A DNA stretch of 26,718 bases from a virus. The stretch covers positions 1 to 26,718 of the IMG/VR virus record IMGVR_UViG_3300032092_000201; one strand, 5' to 3'. A model generated the notes under the pieces. The model ran no database searches. It was not told the origin of the DNA and was given only the letters and a program-made list of their open reading frames with translations. Below, piece after piece: positions 7,642-15,492 of this stretch. Every line of letters begins with the position of its first letter. Positions within the stretch are counted from its first letter, which is position 1. The translations under genes were made by a program, and so were the position numbers.

Positions 7642-8283
7642 TTAATTAGTCTTTAAGTGATTAGATAATACTCCACCTAATGCAATTGCTGTATGTGTAA
7701 GATCGTTTACTTGGTCTTCTGATAAAGTATATTTCTTACTGCAATAGTCTATACCAAGAACAGCAATGAACTTGCCTTCAAAGTTTTTAATTGCAAATAG
7801 GTATTGTGATTTTGTTTTGTTTTCATCTGCAAAATATCGTAATCCGTAAGTGGCTACGTTTTCATTTTTGAAATCCGGTATAACTATTGCTTCATTGGTA
7901 AGTAACTGATTGAAACTTCTGGAAAATAATGCTACGGGGATGTTTTTCAATGTTAATTGTACGGAAGAGGCCGAAGGTGAAACTGTTTCATAGAATATAC
8001 TAAACTTGGCTATACTCTTTCCGGTTGGATAAAAATGACCTCCGTTATGGAATTGGCTGATCCATACTCGATCTGCTCCATATTCCTCTTTAAGGTCTTC
8101 CATTCGAGATGTTACCAATTCTCCGACTTGCAGAGCTTCGGTAACCATATCACCCGTCTTGTGTCGTTTGGCAGCTATGTTATCAATAAGTTTTTTAATA
8201 CTAAGTACTGCGATAGGTCCTATAACACCACCTATTATTGCAATCCAAATACCTTCTGTCATTCCTATTCCCATGAACATCAT
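7642..8283 (-). CDS. Membrane-anchored GAF-like domain protein
   Basis: This 213-residue protein has one N-terminal transmembrane helix (about 9-28) and a short linker. A globular domain with RVWISQFHNGG, a central SIFYE segment and a FIAVLGIDYCS strand has the look of a GAF-type sensor domain. It is the first gene of the probable lysis/envelope block and ends 2 nt before paralogue 2 begins. GAF domains bind small molecules; a cytoplasmic sensor next to holin-like genes could couple lysis timing to cell state. That role is inference. Confidence 0.65.
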   Translation of the reverse strand: MMFMGIGMTEGIWIAIIGGVIGPIAVLSIKKLIDNIAAKRHKTGDMVTEALQVGELVTSRMEDLKEEYGADRVWISQFHNGGHFYPTGKSIAKFSIFYETVSPSASSVQLTLKNIPVALFSRSFNQLLTNEAIVIPDFKNENVATYGLRYFADENKTKSQYLFAIKNFEGKFIAVLGIDYCSKKYTLSEDQVNDLTHTAIALGGVLSNHLKTN

Positions 8284-8303
8284 TGTTACTACAAATAAAT
8301 ATG

Positions 8304-8510
8304 TTACAGGCTAATAGTACAGTCAATAATTTCCAAGTCTAGAGATGCCCGGACATGTTCAATGCTATTCTTAATTAGGTTGGCATTATGTAATGATTCA
8401 CATGTGCAGATTAGTTCATGTGTTTGTTTGTTACGGATCTGATAATTTCCTTTCATAACTGATTGATTAAATAAATTTCTGTATATTGATGAGTATTCGT
8501 CTTTGGCCAT
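8304..8510 (-). CDS. Hypothetical small protein
   Basis: This 68-residue soluble protein is not recognised. It contains a central QIRNKQTHELICTCE stretch and no membrane segment. It lies between the LpxH-like phosphoesterase and the GAF-like membrane gene, with about 20-nt gaps on both sides. Confidence 0.55.
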   Translation of the reverse strand: MAKDEYSSIYRNLFNQSVMKGNYQIRNKQTHELICTCESLHNANLIKNSIEHVRASLDLEIIDCTISL

Positions 8511-8530
8511 TTTGATTATATACAGGTGAT

Positions 8531-9235
8531 TTAATGAGTAGGAGCGATTACAGTAAATTTTCCATTCTTACATATAATGTAACTATTATTTTCAATCCAA
8601 TCACCACAATTTAAATAATGTATATTGTTAATATGAATATCAACAGGTGTATGTATATGTCCTACTATCACACCATGACAGTTACGTATTTTGGCTTGGT
8701 ACACTGCTTGTTTCTCAAAGTCTGTAATAAACTTAATAGCGTTTTTTACATTCTTTTTTAAGAACTTGCTTAATGATTTTTTATATCCAATCCGTTTAAG
8801 AGCATTATCAATCCAAATTGCAGCTTCATAACCCCAGGATCCTAATACACCTAACCATTTCATTTTTACAATGCCATCAAATTGATCACCATGAACTATG
8901 TAATAACCATTCCATACACATTCATTAACTATTTGGATATTTTCTGAGAATGACATTGGAGTATAACTACGTAAAAAGTCATCATGATTACCTGTCACAT
9001 AAACTACTTTAGTTCCATTTTTACTATAGGATAATATTTTACGTATCACATTTGTGAAGTCTTGAGTCCAATAATGTCGTTTCTTCAGTAACCAACCGTC
9101 GATAAAATCACCAACAATGAAAAGATATTTTGGTTCATATTGTTTTAATACTTCCAATAGGTCATCAGCGTTACTGCCTTTCGATCCTAAATGAACATCT
9201 GATATAAATAAGGCATCAACTTTTTTCATTTCCAA
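8531..9235 (-). CDS. LpxH-like calcineurin-type phosphoesterase
   Basis: This 234-residue binuclear-metal phosphoesterase shows the standard blocks in order: SDVHLGS (D13, H15), GDFIDGW (D43), GNHDD (N83, H84, D85), a VHGD block and GHIHTP. The SDVHLG/GDFIDGW/GNHDD combination is typical of UDP-2,3-diacylglucosamine diphosphatase (LpxH) and its relatives, which cleave a pyrophosphate bond in lipid A synthesis. Whether the phage enzyme acts on that substrate is unknown. The gene overlaps the preceding glycosyltransferase by 10 nt, suggesting both modify the same cell-surface glycan or lipid. An alternative start at Met3 is possible. Confidence 0.85.
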   Translation of the reverse strand: MEMKKVDALFISDVHLGSKGSNADDLLEVLKQYEPKYLFIVGDFIDGWLLKKRHYWTQDFTNVIRKILSYSKNGTKVVYVTGNHDDFLRSYTPMSFSENIQIVNECVWNGYYIVHGDQFDGIVKMKWLGVLGSWGYEAAIWIDNALKRIGYKKSLSKFLKKNVKNAIKFITDFEKQAVYQAKIRNCHGVIVGHIHTPVDIHINNIHYLNCGDWIENNSYIICKNGKFTVIAPTH

Positions 9236-9933
9236 TAATTTATGTCTTTACGGAAGTACTCGATATTATTCCTATTGAGATAATTCATGTACATCATTTT
9301 TAAAAATTTACCATAACCCATATACTTGAAACGTCTATCATCTTGGGTAGCATGTTTAGGTAATATGCAAAACTCTTTAAGCGAGTATTGTCGACTTAAT
9401 AGATAATCTTCGCTATTAGTAACTGTTTCATCAAACCCTCCCAACTGATTAAATGACTCAACACTAGTTAAGAAAAACACTCCTGTACAAAAAGGTTTAG
9501 TCATAAAGTATTTTCTTATAGTATTGAATAACTTAAATATCAATTTAGATTTGAAAGTATCAACTGAACTTTTAACTTGACAAGTCACTAATTCATAGTC
9601 ATCTAACTTATCAACAGCTGTTAATAATATATCTGTTTCTACTAATTCAGTGTCGGCATCTATGAATAGAACATAAGGTGTAGTTACTAATTCAGCTCCT
9701 CTATTTCTTCCAACTGCTACAGGTCCACCATCAATTATTTCAATTTGTAAATTTGATAATTGTTTTTGACATTTAGCAATTACTTGTCGAGTATTATCAG
9801 TTGAATTAGCATCTGCTATAATGACTCGCAGCTTGTTGACTCCGATTTGACCGGATATAGATTTTAACGTTTTACCAATGTATAATTCTTCATTCTTACA
9901 AGGTATTACTATTGTAACTAATTTATGTATCAT
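9226..9933 (-). CDS. Family 2 glycosyltransferase
   Basis: This 235-residue GT-A enzyme has an N-terminal VTIVIPCKNE nucleotide-binding strand, an ADANSTDNT loop, a GRNRGA motif and the metal-binding FIDADTE (DxD at 92-94). Later, a GGFDE motif is the usual acceptor-side loop. It transfers a sugar from a nucleotide-sugar donor; the acceptor cannot be read from sequence. There is no transmembrane segment. It is coupled to the LpxH-like gene, which points to envelope modification, such as altering the receptor against superinfection, more than to DNA glucosylation. Confidence 0.88.
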   Translation of the reverse strand: MIHKLVTIVIPCKNEELYIGKTLKSISGQIGVNKLRVIIADANSTDNTRQVIAKCQKQLSNLQIEIIDGGPVAVGRNRGAELVTTPYVLFIDADTELVETDILLTAVDKLDDYELVTCQVKSSVDTFKSKLIFKLFNTIRKYFMTKPFCTGVFFLTSVESFNQLGGFDETVTNSEDYLLSRQYSLKEFCILPKHATQDDRRFKYMGYGKFLKMMYMNYLNRNNIEYFRKDINYWK

Positions 9934-9934
9934 A

Positions 9935-10309
9935 TTAATTATATTTTGTTACTTTAACAATTGCTGACCATGGAATCACTCCTGCATATTCTAAAGTATC
10001 GCCTTCGTTATCTTGCACATTTGTATCCGTAGAAAGTTTATTAGAATCTAATTTAGTCGCATCAATATGTAGTACAACAATATTATCTATATAACTATCC
10101 GGAACCATTTCAGATGCTTCAGCATACGATCCTGCTACATCGATATCCGTAGCCAAGTAAACTAATCCTGGTTTAGAATCTTCCCATGCTTTTTTACTTT
10201 TGGTAGTATCTAAACCATCCGTTTGTATTTTCTTAAGCAATGGTTTATATGTAGCATGATATAGTATCTTACCGGATTCTTCTTTGAGTAGATCTTTTAA
10301 TCGTATCAT
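9935..10309 (-). CDS. Putative ADP-ribosyltransferase-fold protein
   Basis: This 124-residue protein starts with MIRLKDLLKE, a leader seen on many phage proteins. It then has LYHAT (about 17-21), GLVYLATD followed by A-x-S-YA, and TLEYAGVIPW near the end. The order H/Y...Y...E fits the catalytic triad of small ART-fold proteins (KptA/PARP-like and phage ART families). If active it would move ADP-ribose from NAD+ to a protein or nucleic acid, but the match is by motif pattern only. It lies 1 nt upstream of the glycosyltransferase and 15 nt downstream of thymidylate synthase. Confidence 0.55.
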   Translation of the reverse strand: MIRLKDLLKEESGKILYHATYKPLLKKIQTDGLDTTKSKKAWEDSKPGLVYLATDIDVAGSYAEASEMVPDSYIDNIVVLHIDATKLDSNKLSTDTNVQDNEGDTLEYAGVIPWSAIVKVTKYN

Positions 10310-10324
10310 ACTAATAAATATCGA

Positions 10325-11521
10325 TCAATTCGATAAAGGTGCTTTGATTGTTAGGTGTGATTGGTAATTAATTAACATGATATCATTAGGATCAATTTCA
10401 TTTAGGTTTCCTTTCAAAGCAGCTCTTAGGTTATGGCCTGAACTTAATTTAACAATAGGTAACTTGTATGGCTCTCTAGTTTTTCTTGGAACAGAATAAG
10501 AGTCACATATTTCGTGACAATGTTCATCAGTAACCTGCTCACCAACTCCAAAATCCCCAGGATCAAAAACTGGATCTTTGGAAGCTAGTTCTATTCTTTC
10601 CTCGAGAGAGAGTTCTCTTCCAATTTGTTCCTTAGCTTGCTCAATATGGTTGTTATATAAATGCACATCACCTAAGTTACCAATCAATTCATCTGGTACC
10701 ATATTCACTTCCTTAGCAATGATTTCAAGTAACAATCCATAACTTGCAATGTTGAATGGTAACCCTAAGAATGTATCTACCGACCTTTGATTCCACATTA
10801 AAGAGATTGCTCTGGTTGGTATTCCTGCTGCCTTTGCTGCTTCTTCAACACTATTACCTGTCAGTCGAGCAAACTCTTTTAAGTCGTCCCATGCTTTAGG
10901 TGTTGTAGGATGGCATCTTGCTCGTTGTTCATCATCGCTCAACTCTCTTGTATAAACTTGAAATCCATAATGACAAGGTGGAAGAACCATCAAACTCACT
11001 TCTCCAACATTCCAAGCATTAACTATCATTCTCCTTGAGTCAGGATTTGTTTTAAGGTCTTGGATTAGATCTGCAATTTGGTCTACTCCAGCATCAAATA
11101 TAGCATCCCAATTTCTCCACTGCCTTCCATACACAGGACCTAACTCACCCCACGTATTAGCAAACTCATCATCGGTTTTGATTTTGTTGATGAATTCTTC
11201 TTGTGTTAATGTCTCAACTTGGGTTGTCACTCCCGCAGTAACCAAATACCTCTTATACGCATCACCATCCCAAATATGACAATTGTTATCAACAAGGTAT
11301 TTGATGTTGGTATCACCTCTTAGAAACCATAACAATTCAGTTACAATCTGTTTCCAAGCCATCTTCTTGGTTGTGAGTAATGGGAAGCCCTCACTCATTT
11401 TATGACGGATTTGTCTACCAAATACTGATATAGTTCCGGTACCTGTTCTGTCTTTCTTCACTACTCCATTATCAAGAATGTCTTGAAGTAGGTTTATGTA
11501 TTGTTTATCTAAGCTGTTCAT
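10325..11521 (-). CDS. thyA: Thymidylate synthase
   Basis: This 398-residue enzyme converts dUMP to dTMP with methylene-tetrahydrofolate, supplying nucleotides for phage DNA synthesis. It shows DRTGTGT, the LLWFLRGDTN block, DSRRM (R163/R164), the catalytic cysteine in PPCHYGFQVY (C183), NQRSVDTFLGLPFN and LGDVHLYNNH. It is far longer than the usual ~264 residues. One insertion of about 40 residues follows the catalytic block (about 192-238), and another of about 50 interrupts the region before YKLP. Inserts at the first site are known in Bacteroidota enzymes, which supports the host assignment. It overlaps the next gene upstream by 4 nt. Confidence 0.96.
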   Translation of the reverse strand: MNSLDKQYINLLQDILDNGVVKKDRTGTGTISVFGRQIRHKMSEGFPLLTTKKMAWKQIVTELLWFLRGDTNIKYLVDNNCHIWDGDAYKRYLVTAGVTTQVETLTQEEFINKIKTDDEFANTWGELGPVYGRQWRNWDAIFDAGVDQIADLIQDLKTNPDSRRMIVNAWNVGEVSLMVLPPCHYGFQVYTRELSDDEQRARCHPTTPKAWDDLKEFARLTGNSVEEAAKAAGIPTRAISLMWNQRSVDTFLGLPFNIASYGLLLEIIAKEVNMVPDELIGNLGDVHLYNNHIEQAKEQIGRELSLEERIELASKDPVFDPGDFGVGEQVTDEHCHEICDSYSVPRKTREPYKLPIVKLSSGHNLRAALKGNLNEIDPNDIMLINYQSHLTIKAPLSN

Positions 11522-11784
11522 GATTCTATATCTAAATTACTCTCTCGTAACATTTCTCTAATAACATCTCTTACCCTATAACATACATCTCTTTCTTCCT
11601 CAGTCGCTTCTCCATTACTATCAAGAGAGCCTCCGTATTTATGCACACTCCGAAGTTTTTGATCAAGCTGCCAAAGGAGTGCTTTGTACTTCCATCCATT
11701 CAATGCTTCTATAGCATCTGCTTTTTCTTCAATGCTATCAAATTCTAGTATTATCTTTCCCATAACGTTTTCTAAATGTTTCAT
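11518..11784 (-). CDS. Conserved-looking small phage protein
   Basis: The protein has 88 residues from the first ATG. The core GKIILEFDSIEEKADAIEAL followed by W-KY-x-x-x-LW-x-x-DQ-x-LR is of a type often seen in T4-like phages, with no known role. The first ATG overlaps the upstream gene by 47 nt. An internal ATG at 11763 (MGKIILEF) gives a shorter overlap and starts at the conserved part, so it is the likelier start. Confidence 0.65.
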   Translation of the reverse strand: MKHLENVMGKIILEFDSIEEKADAIEALNGWKYKALLWQLDQKLRSVHKYGGSLDSNGEATEEERDVCYRVRDVIREMLRESNLDIES

Positions 11785-12010
11785 TGTTTTTTAATTCATG
11801 TTTAAACCACTCATAATCAGGTATATCTTCATATCCAACAAAATGTTTAGTATATTCTTCATACAATTTCCATTCAATAGGTGGATTGTTTAATTCCTCA
11901 ATTATAGGTCTAATATCATCAGCCCATTTCTTTTTCCATTCCTCAAATGTAAAAGTTGATGTTGGGTTACTTTTAAGAAAGTTTTTGTACTGTGTTTCTA
12001 ATGTTGCCAT
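11738..12010 (-). CDS. Hypothetical small protein
   Basis: This 90-residue highly charged protein is rich in Trp, Lys and Glu (EEWKKKWADD near residue 23). It has no membrane segment or recognisable motif and is probably helical. Its 3' end overlaps the following gene, and it starts 3 nt after the stop of the gene at 12014-12328. Confidence 0.6.
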   Translation of the reverse strand: MATLETQYKNFLKSNPTSTFTFEEWKKKWADDIRPIIEELNNPPIEWKLYEEYTKHFVGYEDIPDYEWFKHELKNNETFRKRYGKDNTRI

Positions 12011-12013
12011 AAT

Positions 12014-12328
12014 TTAATCCTGTTGTTCTACTTCATATCTCGTTTCTGGGTAAAAATCTATACAGTATACGTTAACTGTTTCTAACTCCAAACCTCCATT
12101 AAAGTCATCAACTTCATATCGATAAGATCCTTCGAAGTCATCTGGGTACTTACTGACATATGGAGTCCAGTCAAGGTACTTTGCTTTTGAGTCTTTACCT
12201 ATGCCGTAGTACTCATCCAATCCTACTTTGAGATCCTTCTGTGTGTGAGCAGTTACTATTGGCTTTCCATATGGAGACATTGCTACGTATGTTACTCTTA
12301 TGTATGTTCTTGTCATTCTCATAACCAT
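12014..12328 (-). CDS. Hypothetical small protein
   Basis: This 104-residue protein is rich in Tyr, Val and Asp with alternating hydrophobics, suggesting a beta-rich fold. No family is recognised. The first ATG overlaps the upstream gene by 10 nt; starts at Met3 or Met5 (MTRTYIRV) are also possible. Confidence 0.6.
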   Translation of the reverse strand: MVMRMTRTYIRVTYVAMSPYGKPIVTAHTQKDLKVGLDEYYGIGKDSKAKYLDWTPYVSKYPDDFEGSYRYEVDDFNGGLELETVNVYCIDFYPETRYEVEQQD

Positions 12329-12723
12329 CCTCGCATACTTAAAAATAATAGAAACGATCTAAGTTTCGATACATCAGATTCAGTCATATTATTTTCTGTA
12401 TATAAATGTTTTATTGATTCCGGATTATCTTGTAACACTCCACGGATCCAATTCATGTTGTCCCAGAGCTCTTCCTTCCATGGCTTAACTCTTTTATCTG
12501 TGAATTCTATATCAATATCGTCATAAAACTCTCCTTCTTCAAATGGCCCGTCCTTTTCTAATTTAATTGCAGTAAAGCAAAAGTCTTTCGTTTCATGTGT
12601 AAGTGTCTTACATGCCGTTACATCCTCACGGTTTAAAGGTACAAGCACTGTTGCATCGCTTTGAGACTCTTCTTCTCGTTTATACCAAACTCCATTTATT
12701 TGTATTCTATCTTCCATTAACAT
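12319..12723 (-). CDS. Hypothetical protein
   Basis: This 134-residue acidic soluble protein opens with a short beta-like segment (DRIQINGVWYKREE) and closes with a helical region. No domain is recognised. The ORF starts with ATG-TTA-ATG; either Met1 or Met3 may be used, and Met1 overlaps the stop of the tiny membrane ORF upstream by 7 nt. Confidence 0.6.
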   Translation of the reverse strand: MLMEDRIQINGVWYKREEESQSDATVLVPLNREDVTACKTLTHETKDFCFTAIKLEKDGPFEEGEFYDDIDIEFTDKRVKPWKEELWDNMNWIRGVLQDNPESIKHLYTENNMTESDVSKLRSFLLFLSMRGWL

Positions 12724-12830
12724 AAAAATTTACAAGCTATTCCTATAATATATAAAATTATCATCGTGAAACCAAATATAATTGCCGTTCCAGATATACA
12801 ACCTACTGCCTTATCATTTATTTTTTCCAT
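12717..12830 (-). CDS. Tiny single-helix membrane protein, 37 residues
   Basis: This short ORF encodes 37 residues: a charged start (MEKINDKAVG) followed by one strongly hydrophobic helix (about 12-33) and a C-terminal KFLC. It begins 4 nt after the stop of the tandem-PAS gene and its stop overlaps the next start, so it fills what would otherwise be a gap in a tightly packed operon. Function is unknown; it could be an accessory to the PAS membrane protein. Confidence 0.55.
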   Translation of the reverse strand: MEKINDKAVGCISGTAIIFGFTMIILYIIGIACKFLC

Positions 12831-12834
12831 TGTA

Positions 12835-13938
12835 TTATTTTTTTTCTTGTGTTGCATACTTAATACCCATAATTGTACCAACTATTGAAAATGCATTTGT
12901 TAATAAGACACTAAACATGTTACTCCAAGTAGAGCCAATAATCTGGGTGTCTTGATTGGTTATGATAGCCATCCAGTACAAGCCTGTCGTTACAATTCCA
13001 ACCCCAACTATAACAGCCAAAGCAACTTTAACAATAATTTTAATCAGTTCACTTTGACTTTTTTTCATCATGACATCCAAGTCATTCAAAGCTGCATCCT
13101 TTTCTATCTCTATTGCATTTTTAAGTTTTTCTGAATTAGCTAACTCTATTTGCAAATTATTTGAAAGGTCATCTATTTTCTTCTTATCGTTTATCGCATC
13201 AGTAACATCAGTTGCAATCTTAACTACATCGGTAATATTTCCTTCGCTATCAAACACCGGATTGTAAGATGCTTGTAGATATACAATAGACCCATCTACC
13301 TTTCTTCTTTCAAATACTCCATCAAAATACTTACCCTTTCTTAATGTTTCCCAAAACTTTGCATACTCATCAGTTTTAGAATACTCGTAACTAACAAAAA
13401 TGCTATGATGTTTTCCAACGACTTTATCTTTTTCATTGGATTTATATCCCATGGTTTCTAAAAAGATAGAATTAACATCTGTTATGAAACCTTCAGTATT
13501 AAAACTAATAAGAGCGGTACTTCTGTTAATTGCATCTATTTGCTTCTTACTACTAACTATTTCACTGATGTCGGTAGCAATCTTCATTATCTTGGTAATC
13601 TTATTATCCTCGTCAAAAATAGGATTATAAGTTGCTTGGAGATTGATAAGACTTCCATCCTTTTTTCTTCTCTCAAACTCACCTTGATAATATTTACCAC
13701 TCCTTAATATATCCCAAAATTTTTCATATTCAAGCGATCTTGCATAATCTTCGCATACAAAAATGCTATGTTTTCTGCCAATGATATCAGCATGATTACC
13801 TTTACCATAGCCCATCGCTTCTAGAAAAATATCATTAACACCTAATATAACTCCATTCAGATCAAAGTATATAATAGCGTTACTTCTATTGATTGCTTCA
13901 AGTCTGCTTAGTAGTTCTTCTTTTGATAAGTTTTTCAC
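12835..13938 (-). CDS. Tandem-PAS membrane protein without output domain
   Basis: This 367-residue protein has PAS domain 1 at about 15-125 and PAS domain 2 at about 135-247. Both carry AINRS, VN-x-IFLE-x-MGY, HSIFV and FERRK-x-DGS, and each ends in a PAC-like segment (KIATD). A coiled coil follows at about 250-300, then two transmembrane helices at about 301-325 and 340-360. PAS domains of this subtype sense flavin, haem or redox ligands in Aer-like chemoreceptors, but no kinase, HAMP or receptor signalling domain follows. The two PAS units are an internal duplication. It starts one base inside the stop of the upstream gene and is in the long operon. A phage-encoded sensor anchored in the membrane is unusual, and its output is unknown. 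Confidence 0.85.
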   Translation of the reverse strand: MKNLSKEELLSRLEAINRSNAIIYFDLNGVILGVNDIFLEAMGYGKGNHADIIGRKHSIFVCEDYARSLEYEKFWDILRSGKYYQGEFERRKKDGSLINLQATYNPIFDEDNKITKIMKIATDISEIVSSKKQIDAINRSTALISFNTEGFITDVNSIFLETMGYKSNEKDKVVGKHHSIFVSYEYSKTDEYAKFWETLRKGKYFDGVFERRKVDGSIVYLQASYNPVFDSEGNITDVVKIATDVTDAINDKKKIDDLSNNLQIELANSEKLKNAIEIEKDAALNDLDVMMKKSQSELIKIIVKVALAVIVGVGIVTTGLYWMAIITNQDTQIIGSTWSNMFSVLLTNAFSIVGTIMGIKYATQEKK

Positions 13939-14141
13939 TATTTATCCTTTGTTTTTGTTTTAGTTGATCCGTTTAACCAATATCTATCATCCTTATCTTC
14001 ATCTTTCATAGGAGCATTTTGTAGCCATTCATAGAGCTCATCCGCTACTTCAAGGATCGATCCCGGGTATTCCATTTTTCTTGCTTCGATAGCCATCTGT
14101 AAGGCTACTTGTCGGTTGGTGTGAAATTTAATATTACTCAT
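13938..14141 (-). CDS. Hypothetical small protein
   Basis: This 67-residue soluble protein is mostly helical by composition, with a basic, low-complexity C-terminus (TKTKTKDK). No family is recognised. It overlaps the DNA ligase gene by 8 nt and the PAS gene by 1 nt, so it is embedded in the operon. Confidence 0.6.
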   Translation of the reverse strand: MSNIKFHTNRQVALQMAIEARKMEYPGSILEVADELYEWLQNAPMKDEDKDDRYWLNGSTKTKTKDK

Positions 14142-15225
14142 AACTTTCTCTGTCTATTTTAATTAAATATGGAAATCTTGGAACACCGTCTGGTGTTAAA
14201 TTGAAATACTTTACAGTTGCTGATTTACCTATCAACTCATTGCGTTGCTGCCACATGGCAATGCATTCATCCCAATTGAACTTAGGTGCAGCACTAAATC
14301 GTTTTCCATCCTTAGTCTCAAATAGAAATGCCCCTGCCATTCCAGTCTTGTTACCTAACCCTTCAACAATATCCAGGATGGTATATTCTTCATCAATAAA
14401 TGATTTGTATTTGAGCAAGGAACGTGAACGTTTGTTTTCATACTTCTTATCCAACCGAACCATTAATCCTTCATACCCTTGAGCTACATACATCTCATAC
14501 TCATTAATCACATCCTTCTCACTATTGACAATGTGTGTACTAACTCTCTTGCAACACTTAGGAAGTGACATACCGGTTATAGCAGCACATCGTTCACTAA
14601 ATACACCACCGTGTGATGGTAAGTCGTAAATATGATACTCAATGGCACCAGCACTATCAATAAGATCCTGAGCTGTTGGTTTAGTTTTCTTTACAAGTGA
14701 TACAATAGCATTGAAGTCATTTGCAAACTTATCGGCATACAACTCACCATCAAATATCAATGTCGGATCCTGCTCGAACAAAGGCTTCAAGGCGTCATAG
14801 ATATGTGGTACTGATATAATTGGTTTACCGTTCCTTGTCCACATACCATCTGCCTTCATTATGCAACGTATACCATCCAGCTTGGGTTGACTATAAACTG
14901 GAAATGTTAAGTCAGGATAGTCGGTGTAACTATGAGCTAGCATTGGTTTAAAGTATACGGCTTGGTCCACTTGCTTGATATCTTCAAATGATCCTTGTTC
15001 AACACGCTTGGTCCATATGGCTTTGGCTTCTGACAAGGCTTGCTCGGCCGGAGTGGTTTCATTACTGCGTCCAATGTTCTTACCTTGGCATAAGGTCCAT
15101 TCCGTAGTGGTCTTAACACCATCGGTATAACCTGCCGTTGAACGATATTGGTTGTCTTCAATCTCAATTGTCCATTCGGTAATTTTACCAGTACTGGCTC
15201 TTTTATATAATGTTGGTAATTTCAT
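14134..15225 (-). CDS. ATP-dependent DNA ligase
   Basis: This 363-residue ligase seals 3'-OH/5'-phosphate nicks in duplex DNA using ATP. It has the adenylated lysine in KLDGIR (K115), then LIFDGELY (motif III), YEGLMVRL (motif IV) and LLKYKSF (motif V). A C-terminal OB-type domain ends in GKSATVKYFNLTPDG and RFPYLIKI (motif VI region). The first ~85 residues resemble a small WGR-like N-terminal module. The size and layout match phage DNA ligases. It would join Okazaki fragments and repair phage DNA. Confidence 0.92.
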   Translation of the reverse strand: MKLPTLYKRASTGKITEWTIEIEDNQYRSTAGYTDGVKTTTEWTLCQGKNIGRSNETTPAEQALSEAKAIWTKRVEQGSFEDIKQVDQAVYFKPMLAHSYTDYPDLTFPVYSQPKLDGIRCIMKADGMWTRNGKPIISVPHIYDALKPLFEQDPTLIFDGELYADKFANDFNAIVSLVKKTKPTAQDLIDSAGAIEYHIYDLPSHGGVFSERCAAITGMSLPKCCKRVSTHIVNSEKDVINEYEMYVAQGYEGLMVRLDKKYENKRSRSLLKYKSFIDEEYTILDIVEGLGNKTGMAGAFLFETKDGKRFSAAPKFNWDECIAMWQQRNELIGKSATVKYFNLTPDGVPRFPYLIKIDRESYE

Positions 15226-15228
15226 GTT

Positions 15229-15474
15229 TTACTTTTTAAATGTTTTTTCTGTAACTAAACCATTTTCACTTCGGCTGTACTCAGATGCATCCACATAACC
15301 TAACTTCACCAATTGCTCTCTATAAGCATTTAGTTCAGCATCGGTCATCTGTCTAAACAATTCATAAATGCAAGACTCATATCGATTGGCCTTATGCATG
15401 TCCTCCTCATACTTTTCCGGAGTGGATTGTTCATAGCAAAATATTGCTTCTTTAACTCGGTCTGTCATGTTCAA
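15229..15474 (-). CDS. Hypothetical small protein
   Basis: This 81-residue helical, charged protein has no recognised motif. It ends 3 nt before the DNA ligase start and begins 18 nt after the zinc-ribbon gene. Confidence 0.6.
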   Translation of the reverse strand: MNMTDRVKEAIFCYEQSTPEKYEEDMHKANRYESCIYELFRQMTDAELNAYREQLVKLGYVDASEYSRSENGLVTEKTFKK

Positions 15475-15492
15475 TTTATTTAGTTGTTTAAA

